DNA of 64,000 bases from contig NC_021353.1 of assembly GCF_000404225.1 (NCBI RefSeq), positions 1,860,001 through 1,924,000 of the forward strand, written 5' to 3'. The notes below the pieces were generated by a model. That model ran no database searches and was not told the origin of the DNA. It was given only the letters and a program-made list of their open reading frames with translations. Positions 1 to 8,415 of this stretch are shown piece after piece. The DNA is from Candidatus Methanomassiliicoccus intestinalis Issoire-Mx1. Its GTDB lineage: Archaea; Thermoplasmatota; Thermoplasmata; Methanomassiliicoccales; Methanomassiliicoccaceae. Position numbers and translations under genes: made by a program. Every line of letters starts with the position of its first letter. Within the stretch, counting starts at the first letter, position 1.

Positions 1-462
1 GACGGGACAGCCTGCTTCTTTAGCAAGAGACATCCCATAAGCCATGATTTCATTGGAGGCTTCAAGAATTTCAGGACTGACTTCAAAATGAGGCCGCCCG
101 ATTTCTCCGATAGCTACGGCCTTGCGCTCCAATACCAGTTTCTGAGCAGATTCCATTCCTTCTTTCATGATCTCTACAGCCCTGCTCATGCCGTATTTCT
201 CAGCGAGTCCGATAAGAAGAACTGGGTAAGGTCCTACAGCGGTAAAGAGCTTAACTGGAGTCTCAGAGTTGCATTTTTCAGCCATTCTGAGTGTGATGTT
301 GTAAGATTCAAGAAAACTGCTGCCTGATGTAATCTGAACTTCAGAATAAGGCATGTGGCACAGAATTGCATGTGTGCCGCCGTACTTATGAAAAATGTTG
401 ACCGCCTCCACGCCTTTTCCTGCAGGCTGGAGGTGCATGTGGTTGTCAAAAATAGGTATCAG
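1..462 (-). CDS. TatD-related metal-dependent hydrolase (partial, 3' end outside window)
   Basis: The minus strand reads without interruption from the end of tbp to the window edge, giving about 153 N-terminal residues of an amidohydrolase-fold protein. It begins IPIFDNHMHL, whose HxH pair is the first metal-binding motif of TatD-like hydrolases, and continues with a GGTHAILCHMPYS strand and an AVGPYP segment typical of the archaeal TatD-related group. The C-terminal part lies beyond base 1. The first in-frame ATG (436-438) falls inside the HxH motif, so translation must begin earlier. The reading frame only offers CTG (460-462), ATA (457-459) or ATT (451-453) between the motif and an upstream in-frame TGA. 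CTG is chosen because it overlaps the tbp stop codon, which suggests translational coupling. Substrate unknown. Confidence 0.7.
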   Translation of the reverse strand, partial: MIPIFDNHMHLQPAGKGVEAVNIFHKYGGTHAILCHMPYSEVQITSGSSFLESYNITLRMAEKCNSETPVKLFTAVGPYPVLLIGLAEKYGMSRAVEIMKEGMESAQKLVLERKAVAIGEIGRPHFEVSPEILEASNEIMAYGMSLAKEAGCPV

Positions 463-1007
463 CGCAGAAGCCCCGCTGAACGTAATTCCTCAGTGATCTT
501 ACATACAGCCTCTTCTACATCAGAAGGCTGTCTGGCACCGGTGCATACGAGTTTTCCGGATCCAAAGAGAAGAACTACTACCTTAGGTTCATCGAGCCTG
601 TATACAAGACCCGGAAACTGCTCTGGTTCGTATTCTACTCTTTCAAGTCCAAGAGAAATGGCAATTGCATTCAGATTGATCTCCTGGCACAAGTCTGAAG
701 AAGCGACAATATTCTGAACTACAACATCAGGTTCGATCTGTACTTTGATGCCGGCTTTCTCAATCTGTTTGGCGACCTTTGTGATAGCTACCTTGACATT
801 CTCAAGACTTTTTGCTCCAGTACATACAACTTTTCCGCTGCGGAACAAAAGAGTAGCTGTTTTAGGTTCCTTAAGCCTATAGATAAGTCCCGGAAACTGT
901 TCTGGCTCATATTCCGCACCTTCCAATGCAAGAGCAATCGCTTGCAGATCAAGCTCCTCACCAAGAGAAGTGGAAGCTACTACATTCTCAATTTTTATTC
1001 TGGCCAA
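459..1007 (-). CDS. tbp: TATA-box binding protein (TBP)
   Basis: General archaeal transcription factor that binds the TATA box and recruits TFB and RNA polymerase. The 182-residue product is made of the two direct repeats that build the TBP saddle. Repeat 1 (about 5-90) and repeat 2 (about 95-180) each contain the EYEPEQFPGL.YRL block followed by a VVCTGA or LVCTGA block. The length equals that of other archaeal TBPs. The start is TTG at 1007, preceded by GGTGAC four bases upstream, which serves as the ribosome binding site. The TatD-like gene begins at its stop codon. Identification is secure. Confidence 0.97.
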   Translation of the reverse strand: MARIKIENVVASTSLGEELDLQAIALALEGAEYEPEQFPGLIYRLKEPKTATLLFRSGKVVCTGAKSLENVKVAITKVAKQIEKAGIKVQIEPDVVVQNIVASSDLCQEINLNAIAISLGLERVEYEPEQFPGLVYRLDEPKVVVLLFGSGKLVCTGARQPSDVEEAVCKITEELRSAGLLR

Positions 1008-1026
1008 TTAGGTCACCAATCAATGG

Positions 1027-1042
1027 AATTTATATACCTTTA
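1027..1042 (-). promoter_or_regulatory. Probable TATA element of tbp
   Basis: The minus strand of this AT-rich stretch carries overlapping TATA-like sequences (TTTATAAA and TATATAAA), 20-35 bases before the TTG start of tbp. This is the only such run in the 236-base divergent spacer between tbp and the ribbon-helix-helix gene. A second TATA-like run (TTATATA, about 1165) faces the plus strand and could serve that gene. Inferred from sequence and position only. Confidence 0.45.
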
Positions 1043-1243
1043 TAAAGCATTTGTGCTTGAAAGAGGCAAAAAACCAGCATTTTACTTAAATACTCATGTT
1101 GCAAAAAAGCCAAATAAAATCGTGTTTAACAGGGTTTAAACAAATTTTGAGCAGACACTAATGATTATATACCCAATGCCATATATGACATATGTCTGAC
1201 ATTAATGCATGTTTTGTCTGACAATAAAGACGAGGTAGTAAGT

Positions 1244-1555
1244 ATGGCGGACACTGAAAGAATCACCGTGAGACTCCAGAATGACAGAGCTAAAGCGCTG
1301 GAAAAACTTGTGGAAATGGGTAGGTTTCCTACAGTGTCTGATGCGATCAGGACAGCTGTCGATGAGTTCGTAGATGCGAATTTTACTCCTGAATATATAG
1401 AACGCATCACCATCGATCTTCCCAAGGGAAATGTGGTAGAGCTTGAATGCCTTGTCAAAGACGGTGACTCTGTTTCAATTGATGATGCCATCAGAAATGC
1501 AGTCAGAGAATACACCAGAAAACGCATTCCTAAGGCAATGGAAGATCAGCTTTAA
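1244..1555 (+). CDS. Ribbon-helix-helix (CopG/Arc-type) DNA-binding protein with two RHH units
   Basis: Small likely transcription factor, 103 residues from the chosen start. The first unit (ERITVRLQNDRAKALEKLVEMGRFPTVSDAIRTAV) is a classic ribbon-helix-helix: a beta strand that reads DNA, then two helices. A second copy follows (ERITIDLPKGNVVELECLVKDG..SIDDAIRNAVREY). One chain could therefore form an intramolecular RHH pair, or dimerise to touch two half-sites. Start at 1244 is preferred because GAGGTAG lies six bases before it; an upstream ATG at 1205 has no binding site. It is transcribed divergently from tbp. Target genes are unknown, and autoregulation is possible. Confidence 0.8.
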   Translation: MADTERITVRLQNDRAKALEKLVEMGRFPTVSDAIRTAVDEFVDANFTPEYIERITIDLPKGNVVELECLVKDGDSVSIDDAIRNAVREYTRKRIPKAMEDQL

Positions 1556-1560
1556 ATTGA

Positions 1561-2277
1561 TCAGGGAGGAAGAGGCTTCTTCCCCTCGATTATTCTATGA
1601 GCATCAGCAATTACTCCCACCAGAGTGCAGAACTCCCATTTTGTTAAGACGGCTCTGCCGATTATTCTGCGGAACATTGTTGATGTGTTCTCTTTTCTAA
1701 ATTCTGGATAATTCACTGAATCAAGCAGGCAGTTGAAAAATTCAAAGAGACGTTCCTTGTCTTCATCGGTAGCTTCAGACAGATTATGCTCGAAGTTGCC
1801 TGCTAAAAACACTTCATAGGTAATGATGGAAACTGCATGAGAAAGATTCAGAACGGGGTAGCTATCGCTTGACGGAATGTGCACCAGAATATCACAGTGC
1901 TCCAGATCATGCTGGGAAAGCCCATCGTCCTCAGGACCGAAGACCAGAGCCACTTTTCCAGTATAACTCTTCATTTTATCAGCAAAGCCTCTGGCGCTTT
2001 CAGGAATCCTCGTGAAATTTTTCTGACCGCTGGTGACGATTCCGGAAGTCCCGACAACAAGATCGCAGCCGGAAACCGCTGTCTCAAAATCAGAAACGAT
2101 GCTGGCATTCTCCAAGATATACTGGGCATGCTTGGCTCGTCTGAAAGCTTCATCTGTGAGCTCGCAGGGATTTACCATGACAAGTTCAGAAAGCCCAAAA
2201 TTTGCCATAGCACGTGCGATTGCTCCAACATTTCCATCATAGAGCGGAGAGACCAGAACGACACGATATGCAGCCAT
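1561..2277 (-). CDS. TrmJ-like SPOUT RNA 2'-O-methyltransferase
   Basis: SPOUT-superfamily methyltransferase of the TrmH/SpoU group, expected to methylate a ribose 2'-OH, probably of tRNA nucleotide 32 as archaeal TrmJ does. The three SPOUT motifs are visible: N-terminal SPLYDGNVGAIARAMANFG, central LVFGPEDDGLS, and C-terminal VLNLSHAVSIITYE, which form the knotted SAM site. A roughly 75-residue helical C-terminal extension ends in an LVGVIADAHRIIEGK helix, matching TrmJ. Start ATG 2277 (MAAYRVVLVSP) fits the family; ATG 2292 adds five residues. It diverges from truA with a very short spacer, so both transcripts are probably nearly leaderless. Confidence 0.85.
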   Translation of the reverse strand: MAAYRVVLVSPLYDGNVGAIARAMANFGLSELVMVNPCELTDEAFRRAKHAQYILENASIVSDFETAVSGCDLVVGTSGIVTSGQKNFTRIPESARGFADKMKSYTGKVALVFGPEDDGLSQHDLEHCDILVHIPSSDSYPVLNLSHAVSIITYEVFLAGNFEHNLSEATDEDKERLFEFFNCLLDSVNYPEFRKENTSTMFRRIIGRAVLTKWEFCTLVGVIADAHRIIEGKKPLPP

Positions 2278-2318
2278 AATAACGGGGGGCATTAATACTG
2301 GGTCGATACTTAAGTTAT

Positions 2319-3119
2319 ATGCATTGGAGAGCCGCAGTAAAGATTGCATATGACGGCAGGAAATTCATGGGATCGCAGAGGCAGCCAGACCTGCCGACTG
2401 TGGAATCTGAGGTTATTTCTGCACTTACACAGATAGGCGCTATCTCCACCATCGATGAATCCAGATTCGGGTTCGCAAGCCGCACCGACAAGGGTGTGAG
2501 CGCTCTCGGAAATGTAGTGGCATTCGACACTGAGTTCCGCAGAGAATGCCTCCTGCAGGCGCTGAATGCAGCATCAGAAAACATATATTACTATGCCGTG
2601 GCTGAAGTTCCAGATACGTTTTATCCGCGGTACGCAAAGGAGCGCTGGTACAGGTATGTTCTTCCAGAACGCAATAAAGACGAGGAACTGCTGAGAGCCT
2701 GCGCCAGTCTGTTTGAGGGAACACACGACTTCACAAGGTTCTGCAGACCAGATGGAAAGGATGCAGTCAAAACAATAAAAAGAATCGATGTTGAGCACAG
2801 AAACGGAGCATATATCATCGACATTCATTCCAGAGAGTTTCTCAGAAATATGATCAGAAGGATGGTTGCTGCGATAGATGATGTTTCCCTCAGACATACA
2901 GACATAGAAGATGTCAAAAAGGCACTGGAAGGGGAAGACAAGACATTCGGACTCGCTCCCCCGGAACCTCTCATTCTCATGGATGTAATCTATGATTTTG
3001 AGTTTCAGAAAGAAAATCCAGAACCTCTGGTGAAAAAACTGAATGCCTGCCGGGACGATGTTTTGTGCCGCATGGAGTTTTTAGATTCTCTGTTAAATCG
3101 GGAACATATAACTAAGTGA
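2319..3119 (+). CDS. truA: tRNA pseudouridine synthase A
   Basis: Converts uridines of the tRNA anticodon stem-loop (positions 38-40) to pseudouridine. The 266-residue product shows the TruA N-terminal signature KIAYDGRKFMGSQRQPD and the catalytic aspartate motif ASRTDKGVSALGNVVAF. Further family blocks include RWYRYVLPE, DFTRFCRP and FLRNMIRRMVAAI. Length is normal for archaeal TruA. Start ATG 2319. The kinase gene and the lipid synthase gene follow with no or minimal spacing, so the three are probably one operon. Confidence 0.95.
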   Translation: MHWRAAVKIAYDGRKFMGSQRQPDLPTVESEVISALTQIGAISTIDESRFGFASRTDKGVSALGNVVAFDTEFRRECLLQALNAASENIYYYAVAEVPDTFYPRYAKERWYRYVLPERNKDEELLRACASLFEGTHDFTRFCRPDGKDAVKTIKRIDVEHRNGAYIIDIHSREFLRNMIRRMVAAIDDVSLRHTDIEDVKKALEGEDKTFGLAPPEPLILMDVIYDFEFQKENPEPLVKKLNACRDDVLCRMEFLDSLLNREHITK

Positions 3120-3135
3120 GTTGCATTGGGCAATT

Positions 3136-3663
3136 GTGATAATCTCACTCACAGGCACACCCGGCACTGGTAAAACCACGGTTGGAAAATTACTGCAGCA
3201 AAGGGGGATCAGAACCATAGAGCTTGGAGACCTTGTAAAAGAGAAGAAGCTGTATGACTCATTTGACTCCGAAAGAGGCAGCTATGACGTTGATCCAGAC
3301 GTGTTGGATGACGCAGTTTCTGCAATGAACATTACGGAAGACTGCGTACTCATCGGACATCTGGCACACTTCGTATCCTGCGACAGGATAATTGTTCTAA
3401 GATGCAGTCCTGAGGTTTTGGCAGATCGTTTAAAGTCAAGGGGATGGAAAGAATCCAAGGTAAGAGAAAATGTGGAAGCTGAAGCTTTGGATGTTATCCT
3501 GATTGAAGCCACCGAGACCGAGACTGAAGTTTCGGAGATCAATACAACCGAGATGTCGGCTGAAGAAGTGTGCGATGCTGTTTTGAGAATTAAATCCGGA
3601 GACACCAGCAATTATGCCCCCGGCAGCATTGACTGGAGCGAAGAGGTATTAAAATGGTATTAG
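3136..3663 (+). CDS. AK6/Fap7-type nucleoside monophosphate kinase (archaeal adenylate kinase family)
   Basis: Small P-loop kinase of about 175 residues related to eukaryotic AK6/CINAP and yeast Fap7, which act in small ribosomal subunit maturation. The N-terminus is IISLTGTPGTGKTTVGKLL, the Walker A loop. The segment RGIRTIELGDLV and the lid-like RLKSRGWKESKVRENVEAEALDVIL are characteristic of the COG1936 group. GTG at 3136 gives the usual short N-terminus; TTG at 3121 is an alternative. It follows truA and overlaps the next gene by ten bases, indicating cotranslation. An enzymatic or ribosome-assembly role is inferred from the family. Confidence 0.85.
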   Translation: MIISLTGTPGTGKTTVGKLLQQRGIRTIELGDLVKEKKLYDSFDSERGSYDVDPDVLDDAVSAMNITEDCVLIGHLAHFVSCDRIIVLRCSPEVLADRLKSRGWKESKVRENVEAEALDVILIEATETETEVSEINTTEMSAEEVCDAVLRIKSGDTSNYAPGSIDWSEEVLKWY

Positions 3664-4292
3664 ATTCTAAAAGGGACAGCGTTGAATTTATACTGGACCC
3701 CCTTTCAAAAGCATTGTCGAGGTTTCATCCGAACACACTGTCCTGGATAGCCTTTATATTAGCTATCGTAGCAGGACTGCTTATCTACTTCAGCTACGGC
3801 GACTATTGGTATATTCTGCTGCCTTTAGCGGCAGTCGTTGTAATCTTAAGCGGATTTTTTGATGCAATCGATGGAAAAGTTGCAAGGATGACTTTTAAAT
3901 CATCAAAACGCGGAGACCTTCTGGATCACGTATTGGACAGATATGCAGATGTGATCATGATAGGTTCTGTAGCGGTAAGCGCATGGTGCAGTCCTTACAT
4001 CGGCATTCTGGCAATAATCGGAGTACTGCTCACAAGCTACATGGGAACACAGTGTCAGGCCATAGGTGCAGGAAGGCTTTACAGCGGGCTTCTCGGAAGA
4101 GCAGACCGTGTAGTGCTCTTAACACTGGCTCCGATCATTCAGGTTATCTATATGGCAGTTACAGACAGCGCATGGATTACAATAGGAGATTACTCGATAA
4201 CAATCTTCGGAATTGTCATGCTCTGGTTTGCAATCATAGGAAACCTGACTGCAGTACAGCGTGCAATCAAGATCTGGAAGATGCTGGAGTAA
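3654..4292 (+). CDS. CDP-alcohol phosphatidyltransferase, probable archaetidylinositol phosphate synthase
   Basis: Integral membrane enzyme that transfers a phosphopolyol, probably inositol 1-phosphate, to CDP-archaeol. The CDP-alcohol phosphotransferase motif DGx2ARx8Gx3Dx3D is intact in DGKVARMTFKSSKRGDLLDHVLD (about residues 72-94). About six hydrophobic segments span the 212 residues. The size and motif match the archaeal archaetidylinositol-phosphate synthase group rather than archaetidylserine synthase, but the head-group alcohol cannot be fixed from sequence alone. It overlaps the upstream kinase gene by ten bases. Its 3' end overlaps the convergent priL by 26 bases. Confidence 0.85.
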   Translation: MVLDSKRDSVEFILDPLSKALSRFHPNTLSWIAFILAIVAGLLIYFSYGDYWYILLPLAAVVVILSGFFDAIDGKVARMTFKSSKRGDLLDHVLDRYADVIMIGSVAVSAWCSPYIGILAIIGVLLTSYMGTQCQAIGAGRLYSGLLGRADRVVLLTLAPIIQVIYMAVTDSAWITIGDYSITIFGIVMLWFAIIGNLTAVQRAIKIWKMLE

Positions 4293-5325
4293 CCGGCTTC
4301 TTAGGCCTAGGGTTGTTCTTCATCCTGTAATAACTCAAAGGATGGACAATCTTGGCCTTGGGATTATTGCAAAGCTTATCCGGTTCGAAACAAACGCCGT
4401 AACTTTTCATGGTAGAGCATTCAGGAGGGATGTACTCAGTACCGGAAATCTCTCCTGTAATGTGTTCTATCTGATATTTTGATTTGGAAATGTCAAAATC
4501 TGGAGATGTGCCGAAGAGAGACAGGATCTCATCGACTGAAAGTCCTATGTGATGAAGGAATGTTGTCAAGGCAAATCTCCCAGAGTGGGGCAGATTTTCA
4601 CCGGCCTGCGCCATGGCGATCAGGTGCTTCATGCAGGGCGGGAAATTCTCAACTGTCACTTTTCCAAAGTTTTGAGCAGTCATCTGGCTTCGTCTAATGT
4701 CCGTACGTCCCTTCAGATCAGAAATGTCTGCAGAAAGTGCTTTTCTTACAGAATCTGGTACATTCAGCGGAAGTTCCTGTTCTATTTTATCCTGAAGCGC
4801 CTGCTGCATCAGTCTTGCAAATTTGATCTGATTCAGTGCTACTTCCCCATTTTCAATTTCAATATTGATCAGTTTCCATTCTTTGCTTCTCATCCGCGAT
4901 GCTAAGCGCAGATAGTCTGAAAAATGAAGGGAAAGCTTGTCTTCATCCGGCATATGTGTAGAGATTCCCAGCTGATATGCTACATCTTCTACGACTTCAA
5001 TCTCTTCGTGTTCAAGCCTCTCCGCGAGAGTGACTCCTTCAGCAAGTGCATATCTCTTGATGAGGAATTTGTCTCCAACACAGGATACCAGAATTCTTGC
5101 AACAGCATAAGATAAAATTTCTTCCAGACACTCTTCATCGTTGCTCATTGAACGAAAAAATACTTCTCCATATTCCAGAGCATCAATGACTCTGCTTTTG
5201 GCCCGCGCTCTCGCCGGAATGTACAATTCGTGAGTTAAAACATCATCTAATGATACTTCGCGCTCCTCTATGTATTCAACAGCATCTTTGATAAATGGAT
5301 ATTTAGCGAAGTGTAAAACTTCCAT
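4267..5325 (-). CDS. priL: DNA primase large subunit
   Basis: Non-catalytic, iron-sulfur-containing partner of PriS in RNA primer synthesis at replication forks; priS lies at 34.5-35.8 kb. The 352-residue product has a helical N-terminal domain (YPFIKDAVEYIEEREVSLDD). The C-terminal [4Fe-4S] domain carries four conserved cysteines: one in FPPCMKHLIAM, then PECSTMKSYGVCFEPDKLC. It ends HPLSYYRMK, as PriL proteins do. Start ATG 5325; a TTG one codon earlier is the alternative. The stop region overlaps the convergent lipid synthase gene. Confidence 0.93.
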   Translation of the reverse strand: MEVLHFAKYPFIKDAVEYIEEREVSLDDVLTHELYIPARARAKSRVIDALEYGEVFFRSMSNDEECLEEILSYAVARILVSCVGDKFLIKRYALAEGVTLAERLEHEEIEVVEDVAYQLGISTHMPDEDKLSLHFSDYLRLASRMRSKEWKLINIEIENGEVALNQIKFARLMQQALQDKIEQELPLNVPDSVRKALSADISDLKGRTDIRRSQMTAQNFGKVTVENFPPCMKHLIAMAQAGENLPHSGRFALTTFLHHIGLSVDEILSLFGTSPDFDISKSKYQIEHITGEISGTEYIPPECSTMKSYGVCFEPDKLCNNPKAKIVHPLSYYRMKNNPRPKKPVTPASSRS

Positions 5326-5348
5326 CAATCACTACAGTGCATCTGGAT

Positions 5349-5382
5349 TAAAAAAAGTTAGTGATGCGGCAGATTGCCGCAT
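5349..5382 (-). terminator. Hairpin terminator of the small secreted-protein gene
   Basis: ATGCGGCA (5364-5371) and TGCCGCAT (5375-5382) form a perfect 8-bp stem with a three-base loop. Read on the minus strand, the stem is followed by ACTAACTTTTTTT, a U-tract. It sits directly after the stop codon of the gene at 5390-5917. Confidence 0.7.
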
Positions 5383-5389
5383 TGTGAGT

Positions 5390-5917
5390 TTAGAGTACGT
5401 CTTTCGGAATATCATCCGGTGTGACAGATGGTAATACACTAGATGATGTGTCTGCTTTGTAAACCAAAGAGATATATTGTGGACCCTCGGATGCGACTAT
5501 CCTGTCTAATGTAACTGAAGAGAATCCAAATGAATCCAGCCCATCATCCCAGCTATATATCACCCAGTAATGATAGACTCCTTCTACCTCAGTCATTTCT
5601 AAGCTGAAGAGAGCGTTCATAGAGTCTCCACCGCTGTTTGGCATTTCACTGATTACAATGTTCCAGTTATTGCTCTTACAAACATTTTGAAGGGCATCGC
5701 TTGCATTGTCACCATTGCCTTTTACCCAGAATCCTTCCTGCATCACGCTAGATTCATAAGGCAATCCTTCGGAATCATACCCTTCTTCAGTCTGGATAAA
5801 GAAGTAATATGGATTATCTTCTGCTTTGGAATCGTCGCTAAGAAGTAGATATGCACCAAATGCTGCAATAACTACTACCAAAACAACGATGATACCTGCT
5901 ATGCATTTTTTCTCCAT
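5390..5917 (-). CDS. Hypothetical membrane-anchored or secreted protein
   Basis: I do not recognise a family. The 175-residue product opens with two lysines and one long hydrophobic segment (about residues 6-27). That segment is either an uncleaved signal anchor or a signal peptide. About 145 polar, aromatic-rich residues follow and should lie outside the cell. The outer part alternates beta-like stretches (YYFFIQTEEGYD, YHYWVIYSWDDG) and has a single cysteine. It is monocistronic: a hairpin terminator follows, and a TATA-like AT-rich stretch precedes it. Confidence 0.6.
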   Translation of the reverse strand: MEKKCIAGIIVVLVVVIAAFGAYLLLSDDSKAEDNPYYFFIQTEEGYDSEGLPYESSVMQEGFWVKGNGDNASDALQNVCKSNNWNIVISEMPNSGGDSMNALFSLEMTEVEGVYHYWVIYSWDDGLDSFGFSSVTLDRIVASEGPQYISLVYKADTSSSVLPSVTPDDIPKDVL

Positions 5918-6038
5918 CGTTATACCTCTAAGAAATTTGAGTTGATGGTATAATCCTACTTAGATATTTAAAGGGGATTTTGACCATCTAGCTAGGTAGA
6001 ATGCAGAAAAGATGGCCAGCATTGATAGACATCAATTT

Positions 6039-6545
6039 TCATCTGTTTGAGTACTTCCCTTTGAGTGTATAATTGGCTAGTATATGACCTTCCATTTTCC
6101 ACCATAACTCATTCAGCATGAAGCCGGGCTTTATGTCTAAAAGCGTGTCTAACGCAAACACATGCAGTTCATAGGTGTGCATGCCGTTGGGAGGATCCAT
6201 TCCGCCGTAGAAACTTGATTCCTCAGCACTCTGATTTCCACCCTGGACGCTCATCCAGCTGTTTACACCCTGAATGAAATCTTCAGCAGTCTGACTCTCA
6301 TTTTCTTTCAATTCAGTACGCTGGATATTTGCAGCTGTCCAGTGAATCCATGAAAAGCCCTTGGTGACAGGAAATGCATCTTTATCCTCGAGAATTAATG
6401 CAAAAGACTTCGTGTTTTCCGGTTTGTCACGAATCTCAAAAGGAAGGGAATATGTCGGCATCCCGTTTTTATTGAAATGCGCACCCTTGCATCCATATTT
6501 GTCTTCAATCATTCCATCAATAATACCGCTGCTTGTAACTCTCAT
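6039..6545 (-). CDS. YbhB/YbcL-type phosphatidylethanolamine-binding protein (PEBP) family
   Basis: Cytosolic protein of 168 residues in the Raf-kinase-inhibitor-like PEBP family, whose prokaryotic role is uncertain. Recognisable blocks are the SFALILEDKDA strand, FSWIHWTAANI (the HW motif of the anion pocket), YGGMDPPNGMHTYELHVFAL and a C-terminal helix ending in HILANYTLKGKY. The usual metal/anion-pocket residues (D, H, and the DPP-G-H run) are retained. It is transcribed away from the RACE gene. There is no evidence that it belongs to the acetyl-CoA synthase island. Confidence 0.9.
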   Translation of the reverse strand: MRVTSSGIIDGMIEDKYGCKGAHFNKNGMPTYSLPFEIRDKPENTKSFALILEDKDAFPVTKGFSWIHWTAANIQRTELKENESQTAEDFIQGVNSWMSVQGGNQSAEESSFYGGMDPPNGMHTYELHVFALDTLLDIKPGFMLNELWWKMEGHILANYTLKGKYSNR

Positions 6546-6635
6546 TATTACGCCTCCGTCGAGTTGAGCTCATATTGAGCTAAGATATACATGGGAAGGG
6601 AAGCAGATTAATATCATAGCCCAGATTTCTATAGT

Positions 6636-8369
6636 GTGAAACACACAGTTACATTTTTCCCGGGAAACAAAACAGTTGAGGTTGAAGACGGGACTACAGT
6701 CTTCAAAGCAGCCGTAGAGGCCGGTATAGAGACTGGCGGGAACTGCGGCGGAACTGGATCCTGCGGAAGATGTAAAGTCATCATAGAAGGAAACTGCACC
6801 TGTGGAAAAAATCCGCATATCTCTGATGAAGAGTACGCACAGGGTTACAGATTAAGCTGCATAACAGAAGTATGCGGAGATCTTACAGTTCTTACATCAG
6901 TAAGCAGCGGGAGTAAAAAAATTGCTTCGTTTTATGATGAAGCAGAGATTTCTGACTTTTCTCCCCTGACTTTCATAAAAGAAGCAGAAGTTCAAAGACC
7001 CAGCATGGAAAATTCAGAGGCTGATTTTGAAAGATTAAGAAGAGCCCTTGGAGCTGATAATCTGCAGAGTCTGCCGGCAGCTCTCAGAAAGCTGTCTGGA
7101 ACACTCAGAGCTGAAGAGTGGAATGTTAAAGCTGCAGTGAGCGGCAGTTCCTTAATAGACATCATTCCAAAAAATAAATCAATTTACGGTCTGGCTGTAG
7201 ACATAGGAACTACAACAGTCGCTTTAGAAATCATAGATCTGCAGACTGGAAAAACAATTGAGGCGGCGTCTGATTACAATCATCAGATAGTCTGCGGAGA
7301 GGATGTTGTCTCACGTATGATGTATGAAGAAGAAAACGGACAAGAAAGACTGACAGAACTTATTCTTGACACCATCAACGGTCTTATTGAACCATTTGAA
7401 GAAGAGATTCATGCGTTGTGCATCGGCGGCAATACAACAATGATCCATATGCTCTTAGGACTGGAAACTAAGAATATCCGCTTTGAGCCGTATGTTCCCG
7501 TAACCAACTTCCCGCCTGTCTGGAGAGCGTCAGATATCGGAATAAAAGCATTCCAGGATGCTCCGGTGTATATTATCCCAAGCTGTGCAGGTTATGTCGG
7601 AGGGGACATCACCGCAGGAGTTCTGGCATCAAAGATGCAGCAGTCAGAGCATCCGTCCCTTCTCATAGATGTGGGAACAAACGGAGAGATAGCACTCGGC
7701 TGCCGCGACTGGCTTCTCACCTGTTCAACATCTGCAGGACCATCGTTTGAGGGCGGAGATATCTCCTGCGGCATGAGAGGCATTGAAGGAGCGATAGACT
7801 GCGTAAAAATCAAAGACGGCAGGGCGGAGTACAGCGTGATAGGAAATGCGGAGCCGAAAGGCATCTGCGGCTCCGGCATAATCGATACCGTTGCACAGCT
7901 TTTTCTTGATCAGAAAGTAGACAAGAAGGGCCGCATAAAGGACGGCGTATTCAGCCTTACTGAAAAAATCTCCATCAACGAAAGTGATATAGAGAATGTA
8001 ATCCGAACAAAGGCGGCAATATTCGCCGGCTGCTGCGTTCTGCTCGATGCAGTCAGTTTAGACTTTAATGATCTTGAAAAAGTCTACATTGCAGGAGGAT
8101 TCGGAAATTATCTGGATATTCGCAATGCGCAGGTAATTGGCCTTCTGCCTCCGATACCGTATGAAAAGTTCAAACTGCTTGGAAACGCCTCGCTCAGCGG
8201 TGCAAAGTCATGCCTTCTTTCCAAAGTTGAAAGACAAAAAGCAGAGGACATTGCTCATTCTATGACATACATTGATCTGTCATCATCAAACTCGTTCTTT
8301 GATCAGTATTCCTCGGCGTTATTCCTGCCTCACACAAACGAAGAAAGGTTTTACACAGCAGGAAAATGA
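6636..8369 (+). CDS. acsV: Reductive activator of corrinoid protein (RACE/AcsV-like, 2Fe-2S plus ASKHA ATPase)
   Basis: ATP-driven reductase that returns the inactive Co(II) state of a corrinoid protein to active Co(I). The 577-residue product starts with a plant-type [2Fe-2S] ferredoxin domain whose ligands are C37, C43, C46 and C75 (Cx5Cx2Cx28C). A linker domain follows, then an ASKHA-fold ATPase (DUF4445): DIGTTTVALEI, CIGGNTTMIHMLLG, IDVGTNGEIALG, GICGSGIIDTVAQLF and YIAGGFGNYLDI. Methanogen RamA instead carries two C-terminal 4Fe-4S clusters, so this is the RACE type that serves the corrinoid iron-sulfur protein (CoFeSP). The GTG start lacks a Shine-Dalgarno sequence and is probably leaderless, with a TATA-like ATTAATATCA about 25 bases upstream. 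It precedes the MesB-like and cooC genes and faces acsBDC. Activation of a methylamine or methanol corrinoid protein is the main alternative. Confidence 0.9.
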   Translation: MKHTVTFFPGNKTVEVEDGTTVFKAAVEAGIETGGNCGGTGSCGRCKVIIEGNCTCGKNPHISDEEYAQGYRLSCITEVCGDLTVLTSVSSGSKKIASFYDEAEISDFSPLTFIKEAEVQRPSMENSEADFERLRRALGADNLQSLPAALRKLSGTLRAEEWNVKAAVSGSSLIDIIPKNKSIYGLAVDIGTTTVALEIIDLQTGKTIEAASDYNHQIVCGEDVVSRMMYEEENGQERLTELILDTINGLIEPFEEEIHALCIGGNTTMIHMLLGLETKNIRFEPYVPVTNFPPVWRASDIGIKAFQDAPVYIIPSCAGYVGGDITAGVLASKMQQSEHPSLLIDVGTNGEIALGCRDWLLTCSTSAGPSFEGGDISCGMRGIEGAIDCVKIKDGRAEYSVIGNAEPKGICGSGIIDTVAQLFLDQKVDKKGRIKDGVFSLTEKISINESDIENVIRTKAAIFAGCCVLLDAVSLDFNDLEKVYIAGGFGNYLDIRNAQVIGLLPPIPYEKFKLLGNASLSGAKSCLLSKVERQKAEDIAHSMTYIDLSSSNSFFDQYSSALFLPHTNEERFYTAGK

Positions 8370-8415
8370 GCTCCTGATCGGGAACTATATATCAGATGCT
8401 GTTATCTCAATAATT

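Noticed and set aside
4378..4395. CGGTTCGAAAC, another T-loop-like string
   Set aside because: It is within priL coding sequence and lacks the rest of a tRNA.
8272..8415. 48-codon N-terminal extension of the MesB-like frame
   Set aside because: It lies wholly in the end of the RACE gene in another frame. It shows no conserved sequence and precedes the family N-terminus CIGSLPH.
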